The notes: generated by a model from the sequence alone, not told the origin. A stretch of DNA of 41,276 nt from JAJYTL01 sp046705265 (GCA_046705265.1 JBJKQL010000126.1:1-41276); one strand, 5' to 3'. Positions 1 to 6,845 are shown, counted from the stretch's first letter. Program-made: numbers and translations.

Positions 1-446
1 GCGTCCGACGATCGACTTAACCCGGATGTTCTCCGAAAGCCCCGGGATCCCGGGCCGCAGGCAGCAGATGCCGCGCACCACGATGTCGATCTGAACCCCC
101 GCCTGACTGGCGCGATAGAGCGCGTCGGTACTCCTGCTCACGCGGGTGAGATGATCCATCGCCGACAGCCCACCCTGGGTTGGACACTGCCGGACTGCCA
201 TTCGAGGGCGTTGTACAGGTCGGCCAAACAGAACATCAAAAATTCGCCGAGATTGGCCGCTGATATGGAAAGAAATCGAACGCGCGACAGCAAGGGATGG
301 CACGGATTTTCCGCCTCCTCAAGGCCGCGGCGGCTCAGCTCGAGGCAGGACAGATCGCCGTCGAGAAACCGACGCGGTCCGTTGAGCTTACGGAATGTGA
401 TCCCGGGTTCTTCTGGTTTCCGAAGCGGCGTGACGCTGGGCCCCAT
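1..446 (-). pseudogene. ppk1: polyphosphate kinase 1 remnant, internally deleted
   Basis: Read on the minus strand, 446 to about 207 encodes the start of a PPK1 N-terminal domain: LEEAENPCHPLL and RFLSISAANLGEF resemble the family LEEAENPRHPLL and RFLSISASNLDEF. From about 159 down to the window edge a different frame encodes the PPK1 C-terminal region (IDIVVRGICCLRPGIPGLS, then NIRVKSIVGR). The several hundred residues normally between them, which include the catalytic histidine domain, are absent, and the join changes frame. Conserved N-terminal residues have also drifted (NRELSW reads DGDLSC; DEF reads GEF). This is a decayed gene, not a functional kinase. It is cut by the window edge, so the extent of the C-terminal piece is unknown. 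Family identity is recognised from the motifs; the deletion is read directly. Confidence 0.85.
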
Positions 447-670
447 AAAATCCCCATGCTGCTACCCTGCCTGCCGAAACTAGCGCCGACAACTCAAAAT
501 ATGACGACTCGGTTACAGTGGCATAACATGTACGCGCACGAAGCGTAACTCCTGCAGCGAACGCTCACATTTTCAGGAAATGTTTGGTAATCGCACTGCG
601 GCAGCTCAGTGAGGGAACTCGGCACCGTCGTGCTGCCCTCGGTATCACCGGGGCAGCTGATCAATGGTTA

Positions 671-716
671 GCGCGCCCTAAAGGATTCGAACCTGTGCCC
701 CCCACGCTTAGAAGGC
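671..716 (-). repeat. displaced 3' half of tRNA-Arg (att-like direct repeat)
   Basis: This segment matches the 3' half of the tRNA-Arg gene at 4384-4428 (3' acceptor strand, T arm, variable region and anticodon-side sequence). There are two substitutions and one inserted C in 46 bases. Homology starts at the base complementary to the first C of CCA and stops just after the anticodon loop. It cannot fold as a complete tRNA because the D arm and 5' acceptor strand are missing. It is best read as the attachment-site duplicate left by a tRNA-targeting integrase. Confidence 0.8.
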
Positions 717-734
717 ATGCCCGAGGCCATATCG

Positions 735-819
735 CTGCCTAATGCTAGCTGACACAAACATATGCTCCCCGCCTCAAAACTGCCGATAACAACTTGCTTC
801 GTTGCACATCGTTAGGCAG
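735..819. repeat. 8-bp inverted repeat near the att copy
   Basis: CTGCCTAA at 735-742 and TTAGGCAG at 812-819 are perfectly complementary and bracket 69 bases. The outer boxes recall integron attC simple-site cores (GCCTAA / GTTAGGC), but no clear inner L-box pairing is visible and no integron integrase is present. Its role is unknown. Confidence 0.35.
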
Positions 820-1179
820 GGATCTATGGGTCCGGCGGTCGATTTTTGAGCCCCGGCACTCCATCCGCGACAAATTCATCCGAAATTCCGCGTAAGCATC
901 GGTAAAACTGCACTAATGCTTTGATATGATGACCTATCGTGGAATTTGGGGCGCGCGGGGGCTCGAGCGGTCGATTGGCCGCATTGTCTCAGGGTTTGCG
1001 GTATTTTTGCCGTAAGCATTATCGCCGTGCCGGCAGCGTCATCTTACCTCATTTTCATTCGCGTCCCCTGCGGGAGGGATATGTGTGGTAAAATTTGCTA
1101 GAAATTCCATAATATCAATGGCATGCGTGTGTGGAAAACGTGTGGGGAAATATCGCCACATCGCGAAGGAAAATCCGCC

Positions 1180-2496
1180 ATGTACATCGAGCGCCGCAGA
1201 CGAGTTTTCTATCTCGTTCATGACATCCCGGCCGACGTTCAAGGCGAGCTAGGAAGGAAGCGTTTCGTCGCTTCGCTCAAAACTCGCGACATGGCCCAAG
1301 CCAAAGTCCGCGCCGCTGCCCTGGAAATGCAGTGGCGCCTACAGATCGAAAATGCACGCAAGGGGCCCACCGGCCAATATATCCAAAAGGCTGGCGAATT
1401 CTGGCAGGGCCTCCTGGACAAAGCCGGCTCGGATGAAGAGCGTAAGGTGCATGAACAGGCTTTGCAGGCTGAAGCACAGAATCTCGCCTTCGACATCGGC
1501 GGTAACTTTACCCTCAAGGCCGGAAGCGGCGACTCCCTATTTGCGGGAGCCTCCACAGCGGAGAAAGAGCTTCCTGGCCATCAGGCCGCGGCTCGGCTAG
1601 TGGGCATTGCAACGGGTCGGCAATCGGAATTCACAGCCGCGATGGAAGATTTTCTCAAGCTCGCTCGCGGAACCAAAAAGTCGCTGACCATACGCCGTTC
1701 GACTTTGACCAAGTTCGGCGCTGAGTTTCCGTATATGGCCGACGTGGTGCGGCCTAAGGTCCAAGAGTGGATCAATCGCCAAGCGGCCGCCGGCAAGCAA
1801 ACCCCTACCCTTCAACGGATGCTTGCGGAGCTTCGCGGATACTGGACCTACCTCTGGTCCATTCAAGCCGCACCCGACGGTGAGAGCCCATTCACGAAGC
1901 TGGTCCTGCCACAACAGGTCAAAAATGGCAGGGGCGACAAGCACCGGCCATTCGCTCCCGCCGATGTTGTGAAGCTATGGCGGGAAGCCTCTCGGCGTCA
2001 TGATAGTGATCTCGCCGATCTAATCGAACTGGGAATGTATACGGGGGCTCGTATCGAAGAGTTGTGCAGCCTACCCGTCGCCAATGTGAACATACAGGAA
2101 GGTTGGTTTAAGATCGAAGATGCCAAGAGCCCGGCAGGAAATCGGCAGGTTCCCATTCATTCAAAAATGCATCCTCTCTTGAAGTGGCTTATCGGCAAGC
2201 GCACAAGCGGGTTTGTGTTCGCCGGCCTGGGCTCGAATAAGTATGGCGATCGATCGGCCACCATCGGCAAGCGATTCGGCCGTTTAAAGAACGATCTCGG
2301 CTTTGGGCCAGATCAAGTGTTCCATTCGATCCGCAAGACGGTGGCCACGATGCTAAAGGATGCGGGCGTGAGCGAGAGCCTTTGCGCCGATATTTTGGGC
2401 CATGAAAAACCCCCTGCCACATACGCGCTCTATAGCGGCGGCTCATCGCTCGGAACCAAAAAGGCCGCTATCGAGAAAATCGCCTACCTGGCTTAA
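1180..2496 (+). CDS. int: tyrosine recombinase / phage-type site-specific integrase
   Basis: Site-specific recombinase of about 438 residues that probably integrates or excises the island at tRNA-Arg. The N-terminus (VFYLVHDIPADVQGELG, then FVASLKTRDMAQAK) resembles the DUF6538-type arm domain common in proteobacterial integrases. The middle is a SAM-like core-binding region. The C-terminal catalytic domain shows the first Arg in YTGARIEELC (R291), a beta-hairpin Lys region near IEDAKSPAG, the HxxR box HSIRK (H382, R385), LGHE (H408) and a candidate nucleophile Y418 in YALYSG. All catalytic positions appear present, so the gene may be intact. The start at 1180 is preferred over 1123 because of an upstream GAAGGAAAA and homology. 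It lies next to the displaced tRNA copy. Confidence 0.92.
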   Translation: MYIERRRRVFYLVHDIPADVQGELGRKRFVASLKTRDMAQAKVRAAALEMQWRLQIENARKGPTGQYIQKAGEFWQGLLDKAGSDEERKVHEQALQAEAQNLAFDIGGNFTLKAGSGDSLFAGASTAEKELPGHQAAARLVGIATGRQSEFTAAMEDFLKLARGTKKSLTIRRSTLTKFGAEFPYMADVVRPKVQEWINRQAAAGKQTPTLQRMLAELRGYWTYLWSIQAAPDGESPFTKLVLPQQVKNGRGDKHRPFAPADVVKLWREASRRHDSDLADLIELGMYTGARIEELCSLPVANVNIQEGWFKIEDAKSPAGNRQVPIHSKMHPLLKWLIGKRTSGFVFAGLGSNKYGDRSATIGKRFGRLKNDLGFGPDQVFHSIRKTVATMLKDAGVSESLCADILGHEKPPATYALYSGGSSLGTKKAAIEKIAYLA

Positions 2497-2564
2497 GATA
2501 AAGTCGCAGTGAGATTTTGGGGGCGCCCGCATGAGCGATCATACACACCTCCGCCACTCGATTT

Positions 2565-2885
2565 TTATCCCATCACGAATGGATCGAATATCGCGTCAAG
2601 GACATCTCGTGCCGCTTCCCGCGCTGTGACGACAAGCATCAGTTCGTTCCTGCCTTCGTTCAATTCGAACCGCAGAAACGCACAGCATTCCTGTTCGCGG
2701 CGAACCATCTCCCGAACGTGGGTTGCGACGCGCGGATCATAGGTGAGGATCAGGAGCGCACCCTCCCGCCGGACACCTTGCAGCGAGGATCGGTTGACGT
2801 CGACAATCCAAGCAAGACGTTCTTGGTATGCGCCGGGACCCAATGTGCAGGCGATCGGCGATGGGGGCGATTTGTGCGCATCCAT
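2565..2885 (-). CDS. small conserved protein under MerR-type promoter
   Basis: A 106-residue soluble protein without signal peptide or membrane segment. It has a recognisable conserved core, CTLGPGAYQERLAW near residue 13 and VRREQECCAFLRFEL near 61-75, with a vicinal Cys pair. To my recollection, similar small proteins occur beside MerR-family regulators in metal-resistance loci; I cannot name a characterised family member. The start is supported by GAGGAA about six bases upstream of the ATG at 2885. The gene is divergent from the broken merR at 2981, and its own promoter has the long 19-bp spacer typical of MerR targets. A role in binding or sensing a thiophilic metal is an inference from context and the CC motif. 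Confidence 0.6.
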   Translation of the reverse strand: MDAHKSPPSPIACTLGPGAYQERLAWIVDVNRSSLQGVRREGALLILTYDPRVATHVREMVRREQECCAFLRFELNEGRNELMLVVTAREAARDVLDAIFDPFVMG

Positions 2886-2922
2886 GCTTGTTCCTCAGTT
2901 CTTGACGGCCTGTATTGTCTGA

Positions 2923-2956
2923 AAGATAGAACTTCAAGTAGCTTGAGGTTCAAGCT
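2923..2956 (-). promoter_or_regulatory. MerR-type promoter/operator with 19-bp spacer
   Basis: On the minus strand, TTGAAC (-35, 2948-2953) and TATCTT (-10, 2923-2928) are separated by exactly 19 bp, the over-long spacing that MerR-family activators correct. The spacer carries the dyad CCTCAAG-CTA-CTTGAAG (one mismatch), and a perfect dyad AGCTTGA-GGT-TCAAGCT spans 2940-2956. The site drives the 106-residue gene at 2565-2885. Confidence 0.65.
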
Positions 2957-2980
2957 CCAATTTTAGGAGTCGCGTGTGCC

Positions 2981-3485
2981 ATGAACATCGGTGAACTTGC
3001 CCGGCGCACCCGCACGAATGCGCCCACCATTCGCTACTACGAAGAAATAGGCCTGCTGCCTGCTCCGGTTCGTCGCGAGGGGGGCCAGCGAACCTATGGC
3101 GACGGTGACAGCAGGCGGCTGACCTTTATCAGGCAATGTCGCGAGTTTGGCTATCCGATCGAGCAAGTTCGCTCGCTTGTCGCGCTGACTGAGGATCAAG
3201 ATCGGTCATGCAAGGAGGCGCGTTCGATGGCGCAGGCACTACCTTAATGCGGTGCGAAAGAAGCTAATCGAACTGAAGGGACTTGAACGCAACCTGACTG
3301 ATTTTATCGCGCACTGTGATGTTGTTCGTTCAGGCGGTCCCGGGCCGGACTGCGTGACCCTCCGGGACAAGGCGGACCCACACATGATTGCGAATGCTCG
3401 CCGACTCGGAGAAAGCGCCGGTGATCAAGACCGTGATCATGTATATCGCCGCCGCTGCGACGACGCCGATCATCATGATCTCTGA
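2981..3485 (+). pseudogene. MerR-family regulator, frameshifted
   Basis: The first part (2981-3247) is a classic MerR N-terminal winged helix: MNIGELARRT, then APTIRYYEEIGLLP, then GGQRTY, then FIRQCREFGYPIEQVRSL. It stops early at TAA 3245-3247, just after SMAQA. The expected continuation (HYLNAVRKKLIELKGLERNL, then DFIAHCD and GGPGPDC) follows immediately in another frame and runs to 3485. One net frame change near 3240 explains this. Cys residues in SCKEA, HCD and PDC match the metal-binding pattern of heavy-metal-responsive MerR proteins. The DNA-binding domain could still be made as an 88-residue fragment but would lack the dimerisation helix and effector site. A sequencing error is the main alternative. 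Confidence 0.8.
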
Positions 3486-3656
3486 TCGATACCACAATGG
3501 CGAGAGGCAGAGCCTTAGTCGCTACCGGGCTAGGTTGCTGATTCTGAGCGAAGTCGCTCCCTGAATCCGAGATGATGTAGCCCCTTAGGCGATTGGATAG
3601 GATGCCGCCGTTTGCAGCAATTACAGTTTCTCCTTTTGCGTCGAGGGAGAGGTTTG

Positions 3657-4075
3657 ATGCCGAGGGAGAGGGTAGGAATGCGGAAGGTTCGGAAGATATT
3701 GCGGCTGAGCTTGAGGGCCGGCATGGGCGACAAGGCGATCTCGCGCTGGCCCGGCGCGATGGCCGCTACGACCGGCTGTTCCGAGTCCTTGCCGGCGTGC
3801 GACTCTTGATCCTGGATGATTGGGGTCTTGAGCCGCTCAACGCCGAAGCGCGCCACAATCTCCTCGAAATCCTCGAAAAACGTCATGGCCGCCGCTCCAC
3901 CGTCGTCACCAGCCAAGTGCCGGTCGACAAGTGGCACGAGGTCATCGGCAATCCCACCTATGCCGACGCCATCCTCGGTCGCCTCGTCCACAACGCTCAG
4001 CGCATCGAACTCAACGGCCATTCCCTGCGCCGGCAACGGGTTACAAACGCGACCACTACGCAGCCAAAATCATGA
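3657..4075 (+). pseudogene. IS21-family relic: istA N-terminus joined to istB C-terminus
   Basis: From 3657 one frame encodes MPRERVGMRKVRKILRL, the typical start of an IS21 IstA transposase, for about 30 residues. From about 3735 a different frame encodes the C-terminal half of the IstB AAA+ helper: DLALARRDGRYDRL, LLILDDWGLEPLN (Walker B-like), RRSTVVTSQVPVDKWH, then AILGRLVHNAQRIEL. Everything between, most of istA and the Walker A half of istB, is missing. The join lies around GCGATCTCGCGC, which reads sensibly in both frames, consistent with deletion between short similar sequences. Terminal inverted repeats could not be identified; the left end may be near 3574. No functional transposase is encoded. 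Confidence 0.8.
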
Positions 4076-4076
4076 C

Positions 4077-4149
4077 GGCTGGGGATATGACGCTTGTCCT
4101 CTCGGACAAGCTTGGGCAACGCGCTCACGTTGCCTACATACCCCCAGCC
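4077..4149. other. cloverleaf-like nested inverted repeats
   Basis: An outer pair, GGCTGGGGATATG (4077-4089) and CATACCCCCAGCC (4137-4149), is complementary at 12 of 13 positions. Inside sit two perfect hairpins in tandem: GCTTGTCC-TCTC-GGACAAGC (4092-4111) and GGCAACG-CGCTCA-CGTTGCC (4115-4134). Together they form a compact three-way junction of 73 bases that starts just after the IS21 relic. It matches no RNA family I recognise. It could be a folded transposon end, a structured RNA, or a recombination or termination site. Confidence 0.6.
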
Positions 4150-4381
4150 TCCACCGCAGCCAAGGGTTCAATTAAACGAAAGGAAGATCGAGGACGGCAC
4201 CACCTCGGTGCCAACTATCTCAACGCCAGCGCGGCACAGGTCCCGGAGGAGGGCATCATCTCGGTCCGCAGGGGGACTTCATCGAAATCCGCAGGCTAGG
4301 TGATAGCAATTTCCGCTTGACCGTGTTACCCGTCATGTTAGGTGCCCTATATCTAAGTTCCTAAGAACGCCAGATAAATGC

Positions 4382-4457
4382 TGGCGCGCCCTACAGGATT
4401 CGAACCTGTGACCCCACGCTTAGAAGGCGCGTGCTCTATCCTCTGAGCTAAGGGCGC
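4382..4457 (-). tRNA. tRNA-Arg (anticodon UCU)
   Basis: The 76-base cloverleaf includes an encoded CCA. The acceptor GCGCCCT pairs with AGGGCGC. The D arm is GCTC/GAGC. The anticodon stem CGCGC/GCGTG closes the loop CTTCTAA (anticodon TCT), and the T arm contains GGTTCGAATCC. It decodes AGA (and AGG by wobble). Its 5' end lies six bases after the stop codon of the NDUFS4-like gene, so the two are probably co-transcribed. Its 3' half is duplicated at 671-716, marking it as an integration target. Confidence 0.96.
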
Positions 4458-4463
4458 GTTTTA

Positions 4464-4757
4464 TTACTGGCGGCGGTCATACCGGAAATTGTCGGCATAA
4501 GATCGAACCGATGTGCGCGCGGCTGCCGGCATTTCAATCTCGTAGGCAATGCCGTGCTTCTTTGCAAACGCAACCGCCGCTTCCATGGTGTCGAAGCCAA
4601 TTTGAAGCTGACCTCTGGTGTCAGAGGAGGCGGTCCAACCCATGAGCGGTTCGATAAAGCGGGCTTCGGCCGTGTCGAACTCGAGCCGCCATTTCTTCGT
4701 CTTGGCGCGTCCCGATTGAGTAGCGGTCTTGGCCGGTCGATAGATGCGGGCTGCCAT
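4464..4757 (-). CDS. NDUFS4-like complex I accessory subunit (ETC complex I family)
   Basis: A 97-residue protein of the family containing mitochondrial NDUFS4 (18-kDa subunit), an accessory subunit of NADH:quinone oxidoreductase in alphaproteobacteria. Visible family features are the start MAARIYRPAKTATQSG, KKWRLEF, IEPLMGWTASSDT, AVAFAKKHGIAYEI and the C-terminal SYADNFRYDR. A position on the cytoplasmic arm near the NADH/FMN module is known from the family. The start at 4757 is chosen because GGAGAAG lies directly upstream and homology begins there; an in-frame ATG at 4784 would add nine unsupported residues. It sits between tRNA-Pro (44 bases upstream) and tRNA-Arg (6 bases downstream) on the same strand. 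Confidence 0.9.
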   Translation of the reverse strand: MAARIYRPAKTATQSGRAKTKKWRLEFDTAEARFIEPLMGWTASSDTRGQLQIGFDTMEAAVAFAKKHGIAYEIEMPAAARTSVRSYADNFRYDRRQ

Positions 4758-4801
4758 GTCTTCTCCGTCGCTTGGCTTCTTCAATCTCTGAGATATCTAA
4801 A

Positions 4802-4878
4802 TGGTCGGGGCGACTGGATTCGAACCAGCGACCTGCTGCTCCCAAAGCAGCCGCGCTACCAGCCTGCGCTACGCCCCG
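4802..4878 (-). tRNA. tRNA-Pro (anticodon UGG)
   Basis: The 77-base cloverleaf includes an encoded CCA. The acceptor CGGGGCG pairs with CGCCCCG. The anticodon loop is TTTGGGA (TGG) closed by GCTGC/GCAGC, and the T arm contains GGTTCGAATCC. It lies 44 bases upstream of the NDUFS4-like start on the same strand. Confidence 0.96.
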
Positions 4879-4933
4879 AGCGTCTGCATGCATCTTGGCA
4901 TACACGAAGACGGGTCCCGGGCCAAGGTTTACC

Positions 4934-5343
4934 CTAAGGTGGCGGGTGGTCGACACGAAAAATGGTGCTGGGACGGGCGATCGGCCGTTCTCCAACTCGC
5001 AACAGGCCGTTCACGAAAGCGAGTCTTTCCGTCCGGCGTATAAGTTCGCCCTCGCCTTCGATCCAATCGCCGAGCTTGGCCGGCCCTAGAAAATCGGTCA
5101 CAAGTCGGACTGTAGAGCGCGTCGGCCCACGCGCCGCCGCCACCCGCCCCAGTACCAAGTCGAGAAAGCTGGTGAGCATGCCGCCCGCGACCACGCCAGC
5201 TGAATTCAGAGGGTGCTCAGCCACGTAGAAAGCGCGAACCATGCGCGGGGCCCTCCCGCTTTTCATAACAGGGTGCCGTTGTGCCGGCCAAAAGCGCCGG
5301 AGGAAATGAACGGCGTGAAGCCCAGCGGGATCTCATCGTCCAT
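4934..5343 (-). pseudogene. PaaI-like hot-dog thioesterase, frameshifted near N-terminus
   Basis: The main frame (5266 to 4934) encodes a hot-dog thioesterase: AEHPLNSAGVVAGGMLTSF, then FLDLVLGRV, TRSTVRLVTDFLGPAKLGDW, then RTERLAFVNGLLRVG. The family Asn-to-His-Gly-Gly core is changed to AGG. The expected N-terminal segment lies upstream in another frame: an ATG at 5343 opens MDDEIPLGFTPFISSGAFGR and then HNGTLL before a stop at TGA overlapping the ATG at 5266. Restoring one base would join the two into a protein of about 136 residues, the usual family size. Alternatives are a sequencing error or translational coupling through the TTATGA overlap. Its substrate, probably an acyl-CoA, cannot be told. 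Confidence 0.7.
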
Positions 5344-5500
5344 TTTCAGGTCTCACGAATTTTGGGCCATTATTGGCGACCGCAGCCCGAAAGCGGCAGT
5401 CTAAGTGCATCCAGCCACCGCTTTGCCGAGCTAGAATCCTCGATGTCGCATATAGGTATAGATAAGATTTTTATATTATTAGATTAATTATATAGGAATG

Positions 5501-6010
5501 TTACTTAAATAATTTATTGAGCACTTTATCGCCGATTATGATATGTAGCCGCCGAGCCGTTCCGGCCGCCACTTCAAGCACTGCCTTCACCGGCTCTCCA
5601 GATGGGATCAGCCTGCGCGAGAGCGGTACCGTATTCGCTGCGATGTTCCGAATGGTTCCATCGCGGGCGATGAAAATCATATCAAGCGGGATGAAGGTGT
5701 TCTTCATCCACATGATGACATCGTGCTGACCTGGCCCTAGATCGAAAAGCATGCCCTGGTCAGGACCAAGGTGGCGTTGAAACATAAGGCCGCGCGCGCG
5801 GCTCTCCGGCGTCGCCGCAACTTTGACCCGGAAAGTGTGACGTCCGCTCGCCGTAATAATGATTACCCGCGAAGTGGGAAACGGCGCCGCCACCGCTTGA
5901 GGCAATGATGGCTTGAGCCCAGGAAGCCGGACACACAGGAGGAAAAAGGCCGCAACGGCCACGATACGGATACCGACGGCCGTTGCCTTGGCAAGGGCAC
6001 GCCCCGTCAC
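5501..6010 (-). CDS. DUF192 family exported protein
   Basis: Conserved bacterial protein of unknown function. The DUF192 core is clear: ESRARGLMFQRHL, GMLFDLGP, IMWMKNTFIPLDMIFIARDG, then a C-terminal SGEPVKAVLEVAAGTARRL. The N-terminus has a basic stretch and a hydrophobic segment (IVAVAAFFLLCV), so the protein is probably secreted or membrane-anchored in the periplasm. The frame is open to an ATG at 6100, which would overlap the cold-shock gene by 50 bases and add a very Arg-rich tail. The GTG at 6010 gives a conventional signal peptide and is preferred, with moderate certainty. It lies immediately downstream of the double cold-shock gene, a pairing I recall as common in alphaproteobacteria, so co-transcription is likely. 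Confidence 0.85.
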   Translation of the reverse strand: MTGRALAKATAVGIRIVAVAAFFLLCVRLPGLKPSLPQAVAAPFPTSRVIIITASGRHTFRVKVAATPESRARGLMFQRHLGPDQGMLFDLGPGQHDVIMWMKNTFIPLDMIFIARDGTIRNIAANTVPLSRRLIPSGEPVKAVLEVAAGTARRLHIIIGDKVLNKLFK

Positions 6011-6050
6011 ACTGCCCAAATCCGATCGTAATGCGTCCAAAAGAGGCGCG

Positions 6051-6587
6051 TTACGATCTCTGGATCTCCGCCACCTGGGGGCCTTTCGAGCCCTGGCCAA
6101 TCCGGATCTGAACCACCTGCCCCGGCTCGAGTTCGCTCATCTCGGCGCGACGCAAGACCTCCATATGGACGAATACGTCCTGGGTCCCTTCGCCGCAAGA
6201 GACAAACCCGTAACCTTTCACGGGGTTGAACCATTTAACGGTGGCCGCGAGAAATTTACCCTCGCCTGCCGGAAGGCTGTGTATACTGGATGCCGCCGCT
6301 CGCGGTACCGGCCGCCTCACAGGCGACGAGGAGGAATCGAGTTCGATTACTCGCACCGCCTGCATGCCCTTTGGCCGCTGAACCGCCTCGCAGACGATCC
6401 CCGCGCCTTCCGGCACGCTGTCGTAGCCTGCATCCCGCAAACAAGACAGGTGGAGAAAGACGTCCCCCGTCCCATCATTCGGACAGATAAATCCGAATCC
6501 CTTTACGGCATTGAACCATTTGACGGTCCCGTTTATGACTACGGTTCCCGCTTGGATGTTGTCCCCAGCTTCGTGATTCATATTCAT
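6051..6587 (-). CDS. double cold-shock-domain protein
   Basis: A nucleic-acid-binding protein with two cold-shock domains. The first spans about residues 18-85 (GTVKWFNAVKGFGFICP, then DVFLHLSCL) and the second about 114-178 (ATVKWFNPVKGYGFVSC, then DVFVHMEVL). Both keep the RNP1 (KGFGF/KGYGF) and RNP2 (VFLHL/VFVHM) aromatics. A linker rich in Ser, Arg and Pro joins them. Probable roles are RNA chaperoning or transcription antitermination. The start at ATG 6587 is a choice among GTG 6599, ATG 6587 and ATG 6581. The AAGG that could serve as ribosome-binding site (complement of 6601-6604) lies in the 3' arm of a CCTTA/TAAGG inverted repeat at 6601-6620, so access may be structure-dependent. DUF192 follows downstream. 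Confidence 0.93.
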   Translation of the reverse strand: MNMNHEAGDNIQAGTVVINGTVKWFNAVKGFGFICPNDGTGDVFLHLSCLRDAGYDSVPEGAGIVCEAVQRPKGMQAVRVIELDSSSSPVRRPVPRAAASSIHSLPAGEGKFLAATVKWFNPVKGYGFVSCGEGTQDVFVHMEVLRRAEMSELEPGQVVQIRIGQGSKGPQVAEIQRS

Positions 6588-6600
6588 GTGTACGCCCACA

Positions 6601-6620
6601 CCTTAGATAAGTAGTTAAGG
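6601..6620 (-). promoter_or_regulatory. inverted repeat covering putative RBS of the cold-shock gene
   Basis: In the minus-strand leader CCTTA and TAAGG are complementary around a ten-base loop. The 3' arm holds the only AAGG upstream of the start at 6587. The stem is short, so a regulatory role is speculative. Confidence 0.3.
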
Positions 6621-6845
6621 ATAGCATAAAAATGAGCCCCTTCCAATGTCGCATTCCGTCGCAGCAAAGCTGGACAATTACATGCTGCGGCGCACCAATT
6701 TGTTGTTCGAGGACGACACGGTTGGCGGCTGGAGACGTTTGACCGAGCCTGGCCCTCCAGCTTGAAGGGCTGCGAGTAGGCCGATACTGTCATCGCCCTG
6801 GCCCGGCCCGGCAAATGCGAAGTCGGATTAATGGAGAGCCGCAAC

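Larger units (their letters stand above)
447..1179. other. non-coding stretch between ppk1 remnant and integrase
   Basis: No convincing gene is seen in these 730 bases. They hold the partial tRNA-Arg copy (671-716) and an 8-bp inverted repeat, CTGCCTAA at 735-742 with TTAGGCAG at 812-819. The integrase reading frame is open from 1123, but a Shine-Dalgarno-like GAAGGAAAA about 10 bases before the ATG at 1180 and the start of family homology favour the later start. The leader is relatively AT-rich just before 1180. No promoter is asserted. Confidence 0.6.
671..4430. mobile_element. degraded tRNA-Arg-integrated genomic island
   Basis: The outer limits are the partial tRNA-Arg copy at 671-716 and the matching part of the intact tRNA-Arg(UCU) at 4384-4428, in direct orientation. 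This fits integration into the tRNA 3' end: the incoming element restores the tRNA and the displaced 3' half is left at the far end. Contents are a tyrosine recombinase next to the displaced copy, a small conserved gene with a MerR-type promoter, a frameshifted merR, and an IS21 relic. The repeats differ by two substitutions and one inserted base, and most cargo is broken, so the element is old and probably immobile. Another island could have lost its other genes by deletion. The boundaries are inferred. Confidence 0.7.

Noticed and set aside
671..716. second tRNA-Arg gene
   Set aside because: Only the 3' half is present, with no D arm or 5' acceptor strand, so it is an att-like remnant.
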